Assembly: GCA_020634115.1 (NCBI GenBank) | Contig: JACKCH010000014.1 | Location: 1-64,000, forward strand | Length of the DNA: 64,000 nucleotides | Source: Anaerolineaceae bacterium | GTDB lineage: Bacteria; Chloroflexota; Anaerolineae; Aggregatilineales; Phototrophicaceae | Reading direction: 5' to 3' | In this document: one piece after another, positions 35,390-43,797 of the stretch | Layout: the number at the start of each line of letters is the position of its first letter | Position numbering within the stretch: position 1 is the stretch's first letter | The notes under the pieces: model-generated | What the model was told of the DNA's origin: nothing | Seen by the model: the letters and a program-made list of their open reading frames with translations, nothing else | Databases searched by the model: none | Program-made: the position numbers and the translations under genes

Positions 35390-36088
35390 TCAGGTCACGC
35401 GGAGTTGGCCGCGCCGCAGCCGCCAGTCAATAATGAAGCTGGCGCACAGGTAGTAAATCGGAAAAAACAGACTCAACCAGATCAGTTTTAAATCGGGGGT
35501 TTCTTGGAACAACAGATAAATCACCAGCAAAAACCACAGCCCGGCCAGCGCCCACGTCAGCCGCCACAAAATCGGATTTTTGCTAGGATACAGATAACGG
35601 GTGGGGATAAACGTCAGAATGCCGGGGATCACCACCAGCAGTACCGCGATACCCGGTTCAGGGCGCAGCCAGTACAAATACAAAGCCACCGTACTCCAAT
35701 AGCTGGGGAAACCGAGAAAAAAGGCGTCTTCCGTTTTCATTTCGACCTGACCATAGGCGTACAACGCCGCAAACACCGGCACTGCCAGCCATAACCAGTG
35801 AGGTAAAAGCCCTTGCATCCCGATGATGAATACCGGTACCCAGACAAACGTCAGGACATCAATCACGTTATCCATCTCAGCGCCACTAAAGCCGGGCAGC
35901 ACTTCTCCGACCCGCAGCCGACGGGCGAGGATGCCATCAGTTGCATCAATCAGCATAGTGAGAATCAACATCAAAAAAGCCAGGCGAATCTGCCCGGCCA
36001 CCACTACAAACAAGGCCAGCACACCGACAAAACCACCCAACGCTGTATAAAAATGAACCATCCAGGCTGCAAGTTTCAACCGAGACAT
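35390..36088 (-). CDS. Phosphatidylcholine-synthase-like CDP-alcohol phosphatidyltransferase
   Basis: 232 residues, about seven hydrophobic segments. The CDP-alcohol motif runs from Asp51-Gly52 through Ala55-Arg56 to Gly69, Asp73 and Asp77. The spacer between Ala-Arg and Gly is 12 residues, the version known from bacterial phosphatidylcholine synthases (Pcs) rather than the usual eight. These membrane enzymes join CDP-diacylglycerol and choline. Choline as the substrate is inferred from the motif only. The gene ends a four-gene operon (serB-like, HAD, DedA, this gene), separated from DedA by ten bases. Confidence 0.78.
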   Translation of the reverse strand: MSRLKLAAWMVHFYTALGGFVGVLALFVVVAGQIRLAFLMLILTMLIDATDGILARRLRVGEVLPGFSGAEMDNVIDVLTFVWVPVFIIGMQGLLPHWLWLAVPVFAALYAYGQVEMKTEDAFFLGFPSYWSTVALYLYWLRPEPGIAVLLVVIPGILTFIPTRYLYPSKNPILWRLTWALAGLWFLLVIYLLFQETPDLKLIWLSLFFPIYYLCASFIIDWRLRRGQLRVT

Positions 36089-36098
36089 TGTCCTGACC

Positions 36099-36770
36099 TC
36101 ATTCCGACGCCGTCAAATGCGCTGTCCGTCGCTGGCGTATCCGCCGCAGAACATACCAACCCACCGCGGTAGCCATTAACACGTACATGATATTCTGATA
36201 GGCAGCCATCCAGTCGATAACCTGCTCCCAGTTCTGGCCTAACCACATACCAAAAAATGTAAACGGAGCGATCCACAAAGCTGCGCCCAACGCCGTATAT
36301 ACCATAAACATCATGAGATTCATGTGGGCGACTCCGGCAGGAATAGAGACTACCCCATGCACCATCGGCAGCAGCCGCGCCACAAACACGATGATTCCAC
36401 CCCGGCGGCGAAATAGTGCCAGCGCCTTGTCATATTCTTCTACGGTAAATACACGCATGTGAAACCAGCGCCACTTCAGCGTGCCGTAACGGGCGATTAT
36501 GCCGCGCACTCTGTCTTCACCTAAGCGCCAGCCGAGGGTATAAAAAATGAGCGACCCAACCAGGGAGCCAATCACCCCGGCAACAATCACCGCCGCTGGT
36601 GTAATTTTGCCATCATAGGCCATCTTCCCGGCCAGGGGATACAGGAATTCGGATGGCGTGGGGGGAAATAGGTTCTCAAAAAGCGCGACCAGTCCGATTC
36701 CGGGCGCGCCAAACGTGCCAACCAGTTGTTCCAGCAGATGCGTAATCCCTACAATCAGATCAGTCAACAT
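36099..36770 (-). CDS. DedA family membrane protein
   Basis: 223 residues, about five to six hydrophobic segments. Family signs are the re-entrant N-terminal region PPTPSEFLYPLAGKMAYDG (about 36-54), GSLVGSLIFYTLGWRLGEDR, and the conserved FVARLLPMVHGVVSIPAG segment (about 128-145) with its Arg and Pro-x-x-x-x-x-x-x-x-Pro-Ala-Gly arrangement. DedA proteins recycle polyprenyl or phospholipid carriers across the membrane and need the proton gradient. The next gene is a CDP-alcohol transferase, so a role in lipid turnover is plausible. Confidence 0.88.
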   Translation of the reverse strand: MLTDLIVGITHLLEQLVGTFGAPGIGLVALFENLFPPTPSEFLYPLAGKMAYDGKITPAAVIVAGVIGSLVGSLIFYTLGWRLGEDRVRGIIARYGTLKWRWFHMRVFTVEEYDKALALFRRRGGIIVFVARLLPMVHGVVSIPAGVAHMNLMMFMVYTALGAALWIAPFTFFGMWLGQNWEQVIDWMAAYQNIMYVLMATAVGWYVLRRIRQRRTAHLTASE

Positions 36771-36775
36771 AGGGG

Positions 36776-37447
36776 TTAAGACTGAGCCACTAAATGGTTC
36801 AGGACATCGTTTAAGCTGGCAAAAACATGCGGCGTGATGTCCTTGAACGCAGTCGGTTTACTGTGGGTGATGTCCGGCACGGCGTAGCAGGTCATCCCGG
36901 CGGCGACGGCTGCCCGCGCTCCGGCGGGGCTGTCTTCCAGTGCCAGACAATCCTGTGGCGCAACACCCACCAGTCGCGCTGCCCGCAAATAGACATCCGG
37001 GGCCGGTTTCCCGCGGGCGTCATCATCCGCCGAACAACGCACGGCAAAGGTTTGCTCCCATCCCTGCGAAGCCACAGTAGCATTGATAACAGACATGGGT
37101 GAACTCGACGCAATAGCAATCGGCAGGCCGCTGCGCTGGGCATAATCCACCAGGTCTAGCGCACCGGACTTGGGTTTCACTTCACGAGGAATAAGGTACC
37201 GCATCCGATCCATCAGTTCGTTATAGAGGGCGTCTATATCCTCATTGAAATGAAAGATCGAGTTGAGTTTGTCGAAAAATTCATCCATCCGCAGCCCCAC
37301 AATCTGGGCACGGACTTCATCGGTATATTGGTAGCCGCGCGATTCGACCATTTCCGCTTCGGCAGTATGCCAAACCGGTTCTGAATCCACCAATAGACCA
37401 TCCATATCAAATATAATCGCTTGAGGTTGCCAATTCACCATCATCAT
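36776..37447 (-). CDS. HAD hydrolase, beta-phosphoglucomutase/phosphatase subfamily
   Basis: 223 residues. Motif I IIFDMDGLLVDSEP gives the nucleophile Asp and acid/base Asp (about 13-15). The helical cap follows, then motif II Ser in AIASSSP (about 113-119), Lys in DARGKPAPDVYL and the motif IV region CLALEDSPAGARAA (about 164-177). It dephosphorylates or mutates small sugar phosphates in the cytoplasm. The sequence is of the YniC/PGMB type, but the substrate is not assigned. Its start shares bases with the stop of the upstream phosphatase gene, so the two are coupled. Confidence 0.88.
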   Translation of the reverse strand: MMMVNWQPQAIIFDMDGLLVDSEPVWHTAEAEMVESRGYQYTDEVRAQIVGLRMDEFFDKLNSIFHFNEDIDALYNELMDRMRYLIPREVKPKSGALDLVDYAQRSGLPIAIASSSPMSVINATVASQGWEQTFAVRCSADDDARGKPAPDVYLRAARLVGVAPQDCLALEDSPAGARAAVAAGMTCYAVPDITHSKPTAFKDITPHVFASLNDVLNHLVAQS

Positions 37448-38286
37448 TGTCCAAACGCGGTACTGAATGCCCGCCGCAAGTCTTCGTTCTGGATAAACAT
37501 GCCCGAATTCTTAATCAGATCAAGGCCTTTCTGGAAGACAGTCTGATATGGGCTGCCCATAACCCGTGCAAAACCACTGGTCCCGGCGGCCAGCGGTAGT
37601 ACCGGCGCGAGAGAATTCACGCTGATAAATACGTCCGCCGCTTCGCGCACTTTCTGGCGGTTGACAACCCCACCAAACCCTACAAATAAATCCACCACAT
37701 GCCGGGTCGCCAGATCGGATGCGCCGTCGCCAATCATCAACCGGCGCCCATGCTTACCGGCGGCCAGCCCCTTGATAATATCAGGTTTGCCGCTCGAAAC
37801 GGTCAACGGCCCTTCATCATAATCCAGGTAGGCCTGCTGCTGCCGGGTTTCCGGTTGATGATAGCGCCACCACTCGCCCGCTAGCTGGTCATATTCAATT
37901 TCAACCGCACGGATATTTTCCGGGGGGACACCCAGACGCCGCCCAAAACCACGCACTGGTTCCGCCAACCCACCGCTGATAATGAAAACCTGCTTCCCTA
38001 GGAAACGCAGCGCCGCGATCACCTCCAGCGCATCTGGCACCATCGTCTCCCAGTAACGGTCTTCAATGGCCTGCAACTGGCCGCGTGTAGGGCGAATCGC
38101 TTGCAGCCGCTTACCGTAGACTTCCGCCAGATCAAGATCGCCGTTCATGGCCTTGTCCGTTAGCACGCCGACGCGCCACTCCTTGCCCTTCAGCCGCGCC
38201 AGCTCATCAATCCCTTCAATGGTTGAAAGCGTGCTGTCGCAGTCAAAAAAAATCAGGTCAAAGCTCGTCCAGCGGGTTTCACTCAT
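37444..38286 (-). CDS. Phosphoserine phosphatase-like HAD protein
   Basis: 280 residues, longer than most SerB. Motif I FFDCDSTLSTIEGIDELA (about 13-30, with nucleophile Asp15), motif II Ser in VFIISGGLAEP (about 97-107), conserved Lys in SSGKPDIIKG, and motif IV MIGDGASDLATRH (about 196-208). The cap has phosphoserine-phosphatase wording (KGKEWRVGVLTDKAMNGDLDL). It would release serine from phosphoserine, completing the pathway with the SerA-like enzyme at 32543. A C-terminal extension of about 45 residues is not explained. It is the first gene of the operon that runs to 35390. Confidence 0.85.
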   Translation of the reverse strand: MSETRWTSFDLIFFDCDSTLSTIEGIDELARLKGKEWRVGVLTDKAMNGDLDLAEVYGKRLQAIRPTRGQLQAIEDRYWETMVPDALEVIAALRFLGKQVFIISGGLAEPVRGFGRRLGVPPENIRAVEIEYDQLAGEWWRYHQPETRQQQAYLDYDEGPLTVSSGKPDIIKGLAAGKHGRRLMIGDGASDLATRHVVDLFVGFGGVVNRQKVREAADVFISVNSLAPVLPLAAGTSGFARVMGSPYQTVFQKGLDLIKNSGMFIQNEDLRRAFSTAFGQ

Positions 38287-38420
38287 GAATTATGTCTCCC
38301 TGGCGTGCAAACAGGCAGATTCTACAGGGTTCAATCCGCTTTGTGAACCCTATTGCCGCACCTAATCGGTGGTATCATTTTCTGTACATTTTGACCAAAC
38401 ACAAGATACAGGAAGACCGT

Positions 38421-38906
38421 ATGATCCCCCTGGAACAGATCAACGAACTCCCCAAATACCACCGCGCCACCATTATCCCGGACTACCTGGACGCGATGGG
38501 TCACATGAATATCCGCTGGTATATGGCGATCTTTGATGATGCCGCCTGGAAGTTTTTTGCGACGATTGGCATGGATATCGACTACTACCAGCAAGAACAG
38601 GCGGGGGGCTTCGCCTTGCAGCATTTTATCCGCTACCTGGCGGAGGTACGCCTGGGGGAAACCGTCGTGGTTCATACCCGTGTCCTGGGGCGTTCATCCA
38701 AACGGGTTCATTTCATGCTCTTCATGGTCAACGAAACAACGGGCGTGCTAGCGGCGACGCTGGAAGCCCTGGGTTCTCATGCCGATATGCGCGTGCGGCG
38801 GACATCCCCCTATCCGCCGCTCATCGCCAAGCAGATTGATACTATCTTGCGGGCACACTCCAACTTGAGTTGGGATGCGCCGGTTTGCGGTGTGATTCAG
38901 CCGTAA
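38421..38906 (+). CDS. Acyl-CoA thioesterase-like hotdog protein
   Basis: 161 residues from the ATG at 38421 (GGAAG a few bases before it). The hotdog fold signature of the YbgC/4HBT group is at the start: IPDYLDAMGHMNIRWYMAIFDDA (His27-Met-Asn pattern), followed by QHFIRYLAEVRLGETVVV and VLAATLEALGSH. Such enzymes hydrolyse acyl-CoA or acyl-ACP thioesters in the cytoplasm. It is convergent with, and ends one base before, the selenoprotein candidate gene. Confidence 0.85.
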   Translation: MIPLEQINELPKYHRATIIPDYLDAMGHMNIRWYMAIFDDAAWKFFATIGMDIDYYQQEQAGGFALQHFIRYLAEVRLGETVVVHTRVLGRSSKRVHFMLFMVNETTGVLAATLEALGSHADMRVRRTSPYPPLIAKQIDTILRAHSNLSWDAPVCGVIQP

Positions 38907-39404
38907 TCAGCTATTTTCGGCCAGAGCGTCGTTGATGCCCCGGCGAAGTGTCGCTGCGTTTTGTAACCCCTGGTACATGGCAACAATCTGGCCGCGTTCG
39001 TTGAACAATACCGTGATCGGGGTCGAAGTCACGCTGTAGCGTATTTTCAGCGAACGATTCTCCGGGTCGCTGACATTCGCATAGGCGATAACCAATTGAC
39101 CGTTGTACTCTGGTTCTAATCCATTCACGATGGATTTTTGGCGGGCGCAGTACGGTCAGTTATCGGCCTCAAACATGAGCAGCGTCACCGTATCGTCATT
39201 ACGGGCAAATTCGTCCTGTACCGAGCGCCCGGAAGACCGGACAGCGGCAGTCTGCTCGGTTTTATCCGCCGTCGCACCCACCGCCACCACGTACCCCAAT
39301 AAGCCAATCAGCCCCAACAGCAGCACACCCGCAACCATCCGTCCCAGGCGAGAGCCACCCGCGTTTTCAGGCGTTTCCAACACTTTTACCGGTTCCAAAT
39401 CCAT
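38907..39404 (-). CDS. Membrane-anchored thioredoxin-fold selenoprotein candidate (in-frame TGA)
   Basis: 165 residues if the TGA at 39158-39156 is read as selenocysteine. Residues 23-44 form one transmembrane segment, and a linker follows. The thioredoxin-like part begins VTLLMFEADN and continues U83-Pro84-Tyr85-Cys86, so the stop codon falls on the first residue of a C-x-x-C redox motif. After it the frame stays open with the fold's remaining elements: GQLVIAYANVSD, YSVTSTPITVLF with the cis-Pro at 129, and GLQNAATLRRGINDAL at the end. A stem-loop just after the TGA matches bacterial SECIS rules. It is probably an extracytoplasmic or membrane-tethered reductase. The gene is 13 bases after an alpha/beta-hydrolase gene, which follows lipB. 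A Cys-to-stop pseudogene is the alternative. Confidence 0.78.
39118..39136 (-). promoter_or_regulatory. Putative bacterial SECIS element
   Basis: On the minus strand AATCCAT and ATGGATT (seven perfect pairs) enclose the loop CGTGA. The loop begins 26 bases after the TGA and has G as its second base. Known bSECIS elements have the apical loop about 16-37 bases after the TGA and a G in its first two positions. The stem is coding, as required. Confidence 0.6.
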
Positions 39405-39417
39405 ATATCACTCTCAA

Positions 39418-40203
39418 TCATCCATGCGCAGCCACAAACTGCGCGATAGCAGCAAAGTACGGCCCAAGACCGTAAATCAGCAAATCATTATGCCCTGCGC
39501 CGGGAATCCTCAGCAGCATTTTTACCTCAGCGGGGGAGGTATCAAACAACGCCTGACCGTTTTCTACCGGAATCAGCGTGTCTTTTTCACCATGAATCAC
39601 CAGCAGCGGCAGGCGCGACCCGGCGATTTTTCCAACGTTCCCGAATACGCTCGGCACTTGTTTCAGCAGATTTTCCGGGATCATCAGCCTCTGGAACAAA
39701 GACGGTTCGTGCGCGAAGCCGCTTTCGATAATCACCCCTTTCAGCGCGGCAGCGTGCCGACTCGCCAGGTGCGACGCCGGGGCGCTGCCCAACGAACGCC
39801 CCATCAGGAAAAGCGCCTTATTCGTAATGCCTGCCCGCTGCACGATGTCTGGCACGGCCTGGAGAACCGTTTCGGCGTCGCTCAAAAGTGTGCTGATGAG
39901 CGGCTTGCCGGTACTCCACCCGTAACCCCGGTAGTCCACCACCAGCAGCGAAACCCCGGCTTCATGGAACAACGTCGCCATACTGTCATAATCCGAGGCG
40001 ATTTCCCCGTTCCCGTGAAAATACAGCAGTACCGGCGCATCCGCCGTATGCCCATACAGCCGATAGCCCAGCGCCACGCCCTCCTCCTCCACCGGAATCG
40101 TGCCATCGTGGATATGCGGCGGGTTATCGTCTCCGGGGCGGGCGGCACGCGGGTAAAACAGGTTGTTCACAATCAAGGGGTTATCCAGCAGTTTAGGGAG
40201 CAT
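39418..40203 (-). CDS. Alpha/beta hydrolase
   Basis: 261 residues. The oxyanion-hole motif LLYFHGNGEIASDY lies near 58-71. The nucleophile elbow GRSLGS is near 115-120, with Ser as nucleophile. Asp in IHGEKDTLIP and His in GAGHNDLLIYG complete the triad. The protein resembles the FrsA/BAAT-like or serine-peptidase-S9-type soluble hydrolases; there is no signal peptide. Substrate unknown. It sits between lipB (18 bases upstream) and the selenoprotein candidate (13 bases downstream), all on the minus strand. Confidence 0.88.
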   Translation of the reverse strand: MLPKLLDNPLIVNNLFYPRAARPGDDNPPHIHDGTIPVEEEGVALGYRLYGHTADAPVLLYFHGNGEIASDYDSMATLFHEAGVSLLVVDYRGYGWSTGKPLISTLLSDAETVLQAVPDIVQRAGITNKALFLMGRSLGSAPASHLASRHAAALKGVIIESGFAHEPSLFQRLMIPENLLKQVPSVFGNVGKIAGSRLPLLVIHGEKDTLIPVENGQALFDTSPAEVKMLLRIPGAGHNDLLIYGLGPYFAAIAQFVAAHG

Positions 40204-40221
40204 AAAAGCCGTTTCCTCTTA

Positions 40222-40896
40222 TCACCTGACCATCTCCAACCCGAACACCTCGCCAAAATGGGCGATGACCCGCTCAATCACACCCGGCATAGGCACCGGT
40301 TGACCGAGCAGCGCGACCAGGCTGGTGACACCTTTATCCCGAATGCCACAAGGAATGATACCATCAAAATAGCTCAGATTCGTATTGACGTTGAGCGCAA
40401 ACCCGTGCTTTGTCACCCCGCGCACATTCACTTTGACACCTATCGCGCAGATTTTCGCCATGCCCAGTGGTGTATCTACCCAGACTCCGGTCAGCCCGGC
40501 AATCGGCTGTCCGGTCAGCTTATAATCGGCCAGGGTACGGATGATGACGGTTTCCAGGCCGCGCACATAACCCACCACATCCACGCGCAGTCGTTTATCC
40601 TGGCGAGGCAGCGCGATAATCGGGTAGCCCACCAACTGCCCCGGCCCATGATAGGTCACGTCCCCGCCCCGGTCAGGGCGAAACACGGTGATACCCCGTG
40701 CGGCCAGTTCATCCGGGGAAAGCAGGAGATTTTCATCGTGACCGGACGAGCCAAAGGTATAGGTGTGGGGATGTTCCAGCAGCAGCAGCGTATCGGGGAT
40801 GTCCCCCTGCCCGCGTGCCGTTGCTAACGTATTCTGCCAGTCCCAGGCGTCCCGATACGGCACCTGCCCCGGCAGACGAACTTCACAGATGGTCAT
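40222..40896 (-). CDS. lipB: Octanoyltransferase
   Basis: 224 residues. The conserved block RGGDVTYHGPGQLVGYPII (76-94, His83) is complete. The catalytic Lys is in GMAKICAIGVKV (Lys148) and Cys183 is in GIIPCGIRDKG. It transfers octanoyl from acyl carrier protein to the lipoyl domains of 2-oxo acid dehydrogenases or GcvH. It heads the lipB, hydrolase, selenoprotein-candidate string on the minus strand. The lipoamide dehydrogenase at 22778 serves the same cofactor. Confidence 0.95.
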   Translation of the reverse strand: MTICEVRLPGQVPYRDAWDWQNTLATARGQGDIPDTLLLLEHPHTYTFGSSGHDENLLLSPDELAARGITVFRPDRGGDVTYHGPGQLVGYPIIALPRQDKRLRVDVVGYVRGLETVIIRTLADYKLTGQPIAGLTGVWVDTPLGMAKICAIGVKVNVRGVTKHGFALNVNTNLSYFDGIIPCGIRDKGVTSLVALLGQPVPMPGVIERVIAHFGEVFGLEMVR

Positions 40897-41066
40897 GATC
40901 GTTTACGCTTCATATGATATGAATCGGGATCGAGTCCTCTTGACAAGGGGAGCAAGCCGTCAGCGGTCAGGAAAAGATAGCGCCTTCGCCTAAAATGCTA
41001 ACCAGCCAGCTGCACGAAAAGTATCGCATTCTCATTTCATAAAGAACGTCGTTTAATCGCTCAGAA

Positions 41067-41819
41067 TCAGTGTTTCGGGCTACCTGATGCGGGTTTCGGG
41101 TGGTCGCCCAGGTAAGTCTCTAAAAAGGCAAAGGTGCGCCGCAGCGTCGCCCGACCGACCTCGTGCTGAGAATCCGTACCGTCTTCGGCAAACAGGTCAT
41201 GTCCTAGACCATCACACAAGATCACGTGATGCTGCATGGTGGTGATCTGCGTGAGTTCTTGTTGTAGCTGTTCGATCACGGCGCGTGCGATATAGGCTTC
41301 TTCGCTGCCGTAAAACGCCAGAATAGGCGTATTGGCCTGCTTAAACTGCCCTAAATACCGCTGCGGAAAGCCGCTGAACACCACCGCCGCCTCCAGGTCA
41401 GGGCGCACAATCGCCGCTTCAAACGCCAGACTGCCCCCCATCCCCAGACCAATCGCCGCTACCTTTCCGTTGGTGTGGTGGTGCTTTTCCAGCACGCCCA
41501 GTGCCGTATCTATACGCACGAACCCCTGGTCGCCTAATTTTTCGACCAGTACCATCGCCTCCTCAGGGTTCGAAGCCACCTGCCCATCAAACATATCCGG
41601 CACGATGGCGTAATACCCGGTCTGCGCGAACAGATTCGCCATACGCCGCACCGCCGGGGTAATACCCCACCAGTCATGCAGCAACGCGACAGCGGGCAGT
41701 TTGGCGCCGATATTCGGGTGCGCCCAATACGCCGGGATTTGGCCGCCACCGTCCATGGCGATCTGAATGTGTCCAGTGGTGATCTGGTATTCCACATGAC
41801 TCGGGTCGTAAATCGGCAT
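41067..41819 (-). CDS. Dienelactone hydrolase family protein with altered nucleophile
   Basis: 250 residues. The family blocks are clear: AVALLHDWWGITPAVRRMAN (44-63), GYYAIVPDMFDG and KVAAIGLGMGGSLAFE. In active dienelactone hydrolases the elbow reads Gly-Phe-Cys-Met-Gly-Gly; here it is GLGMGG (124-129), so Gly126 replaces the Cys. The Asp position holds Glu174 (GSEEAY) while His207 is kept (LGHDLF). The protein may have lost hydrolase activity or uses another mechanism. It stands alone on the minus strand, about 170 bases from lipB. Confidence 0.8.
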   Translation of the reverse strand: MPIYDPSHVEYQITTGHIQIAMDGGGQIPAYWAHPNIGAKLPAVALLHDWWGITPAVRRMANLFAQTGYYAIVPDMFDGQVASNPEEAMVLVEKLGDQGFVRIDTALGVLEKHHHTNGKVAAIGLGMGGSLAFEAAIVRPDLEAAVVFSGFPQRYLGQFKQANTPILAFYGSEEAYIARAVIEQLQQELTQITTMQHHVILCDGLGHDLFAEDGTDSQHEVGRATLRRTFAFLETYLGDHPKPASGSPKH

Positions 41820-41891
41820 GACTGCTCCTTCCGGGCACGGGATTCGTTATATCGCCATTATACCGGAAGGGTGAGCAATAGACGAACCAAA

Positions 41892-41919
41892 ACGCCCCAG
41901 GCCAGATGACCCGGGGCGT
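41892..41919 (-). terminator. Terminator of the P5C dehydrogenase gene
   Basis: ACGCCCC and GGGGCGT pair, with GG/CC continuing the stem across a mismatch. On the minus strand the hairpin is followed by TTTGG. It lies 23 bases after the stop at 41942. Confidence 0.7.
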
Positions 41920-41941
41920 CAGGATACTCACTACAGCCGGT

Positions 41942-43501
41942 TTAAAGTTTTTCGGCTACGCTCTTCGCCTGAGTGAACAACAGCAGGTAGTCTGGGCCGC
42001 CCGTTTTGCTATCCGTACCACTCATATTGAAGCCGCCGAACGGATGCACGCCTACCAGCGCACCGGTACACTTGCGGTTAAAGTACAGGTTGCCAACATG
42101 GAATTCACGCCGGGCGCGTTCCAACCGGTCACGGTCATTGCTGAAAATCGCCCCGGTCAGGCCGAACTCGGTACCGTTGGCAATCGCCAGGGCATCTTCA
42201 AAATCCCCCGCCCGGATGATGGACAGCACCGGCCCAAAAATCTCTTCCTGGGCGATGCGGGCATCCGGGGGTATGTCCCCAAACACCGTTGGCGGAATGA
42301 AGTAGCCCTTCTCCGGCGTTTCCAGCGGTTGACCGCCACACAGCAGCTTGCCTTCCTGCGTCCCCACTTCGATATAATCCAGGATGGTCTTGAAGGCTTT
42401 ATGGTCGATCACCGCGCCGTTATAGACCTCCGGCCCTTTGTCCGGCGCGTCCACTTTAAGTTGCTTCGTCAGTTCTACCACCCGGTTCGTCACCTGGTCG
42501 TAAACCGCGTCTACGATAATCGCCCGCGAGCCAGCCGAGCATTTCTGCCCCTGGAAACCAAAAGCACTGGTCACAATCCCCTGTGCGGCGGCTTCCAGGT
42601 CGGCGGTTTCATCCACCAACACGGCATCTTTACCGCCCATCTCTAAAATCGTGCGCTTGAGCCAGATTTGACCCGGCTGCACTTTAGCCGCGTTTTCATG
42701 AATCCAGATGCCAACTTCTTTCGACCCGGTGAAGCCGATGAAACGGGTCTGCGGATGCGTGACGAGGTAACTGCCAGTGCTGCCGCCCGGCCCGGTCAGG
42801 AAGTTCAGTACACCATCCGGCAGGCCGCTGTTCCACAGAATTTCGCTCAGTTTATAGGCAATCCAGGGACTCTGGCTGGCGGGTTTGAAGATCACTGTAT
42901 TCCCGGCGACAATCGCCGCCACCACTAACCCGGCGGGAATCGCGTTGGGGAAATTCCAGGGCGGGATAATCAGGCCAACACCCAGCGGTATGTATTCCAG
43001 GTGAAGCTGTTCGGGCGCATAGGGATACAACAGGTGATCGGAATCCGCCAGGCGAATCATCTGGCGGGCGTAGTATTCCATGAAATCAATCGCTTCAGCG
43101 GTATCAGCATCTGCTTCCGCCCAGCTCTTGCCTACTTCCAGCACCATGACGGCGCTTATTTCGTGTTTGCGGCGGCGCATTTCTGCCGCTGCCCGCAGCA
43201 GGTAGCGGGCGCGTTCCTGGGGTGACACATAACGCCAGGTTTCAAAGGCTTTGTTCGCGGCAACCAGTGCCAGGTCAGCCTCTTTCTGGCTGCCTTTGGA
43301 GAAATTGCCCAAGACTTCATCAGGCCGGGAGGGGTTTATGGAGGGGAAAGTCTCGTCCAGCGTGATCCGTTCGCCACCAATCACGAGTGGGTAGGTCTGG
43401 CCGATTTCAGCTTTCACCGCGTCGAGCGCAGCGCGAAAAGCGGCTACGTTTTCCGGCTTCGAGAAGTCCGTAAAGGGTTCGTTCCGATATTCTGGCAACA
43501 T
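41942..43501 (-). CDS. pruA: 1-pyrroline-5-carboxylate (glutamate-5-semialdehyde) dehydrogenase
   Basis: 519 residues from the ATG at 43501, which has GAAGGAG nine bases upstream and gives the usual family start (MLPEYRNEPF). Aldehyde dehydrogenase residues are Glu287 in LEMGGKDA and the nucleophile Cys321 in FGFQGQKCSAGSR. NAD-binding signatures are PWNFP (181-185) and FTGSKEVG. It oxidises glutamate semialdehyde to glutamate with NAD+, the second step of proline use. No proline dehydrogenase gene is adjacent. The proBA genes at 57711 run the opposite direction of the pathway. Confidence 0.95.
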   Translation of the reverse strand: MLPEYRNEPFTDFSKPENVAAFRAALDAVKAEIGQTYPLVIGGERITLDETFPSINPSRPDEVLGNFSKGSQKEADLALVAANKAFETWRYVSPQERARYLLRAAAEMRRRKHEISAVMVLEVGKSWAEADADTAEAIDFMEYYARQMIRLADSDHLLYPYAPEQLHLEYIPLGVGLIIPPWNFPNAIPAGLVVAAIVAGNTVIFKPASQSPWIAYKLSEILWNSGLPDGVLNFLTGPGGSTGSYLVTHPQTRFIGFTGSKEVGIWIHENAAKVQPGQIWLKRTILEMGGKDAVLVDETADLEAAAQGIVTSAFGFQGQKCSAGSRAIIVDAVYDQVTNRVVELTKQLKVDAPDKGPEVYNGAVIDHKAFKTILDYIEVGTQEGKLLCGGQPLETPEKGYFIPPTVFGDIPPDARIAQEEIFGPVLSIIRAGDFEDALAIANGTEFGLTGAIFSNDRDRLERARREFHVGNLYFNRKCTGALVGVHPFGGFNMSGTDSKTGGPDYLLLFTQAKSVAEKL

Positions 43502-43658
43502 GCGTTTTTGCTCCTTCAAAGCGTAAACCAGAACAACAAGTTTAGCGCCTATTGTACCATGCGACCAATCAAAACCCGACTTCCTTTGTGCCAATTGCCT
43601 AGGCTATGGAGACATAAACGGCATTTTTACGATGTTGGCACAATTAGTCTTTGGATCA

Positions 43659-43679
43659 TCCCCCCCACTTTCAGGGGGA
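43659..43679. repeat. Short hairpin upstream of the DUF4258 gene
   Basis: TCCCCC (43659-43664) and GGGGGA (43674-43679) around CCACTTTCA. Similar wording (CCCCACTTTGAGTGGGG) occurs inside the cytochrome gene at 50808-50824. It may be a terminator or a small repeat. Confidence 0.4.
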
Positions 43680-43797
43680 ATTCACAAACTTTTATGCAAT
43701 AAGTCTCTTAACACCCCTATAATGGACAGTACAGGCAAATGGAAACGCCGGAGAGGAAACAAACAACTTGTATAGTTAATCATAAAGTGAGGCTTCA

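Noticed and set aside
38907..39128. Separate short gene with GTG start, and a separate 82-residue gene at 39156-39404
   Set aside because: They are in the same frame, join into one thioredoxin fold across the TGA, and the downstream piece has no ribosome site of its own.
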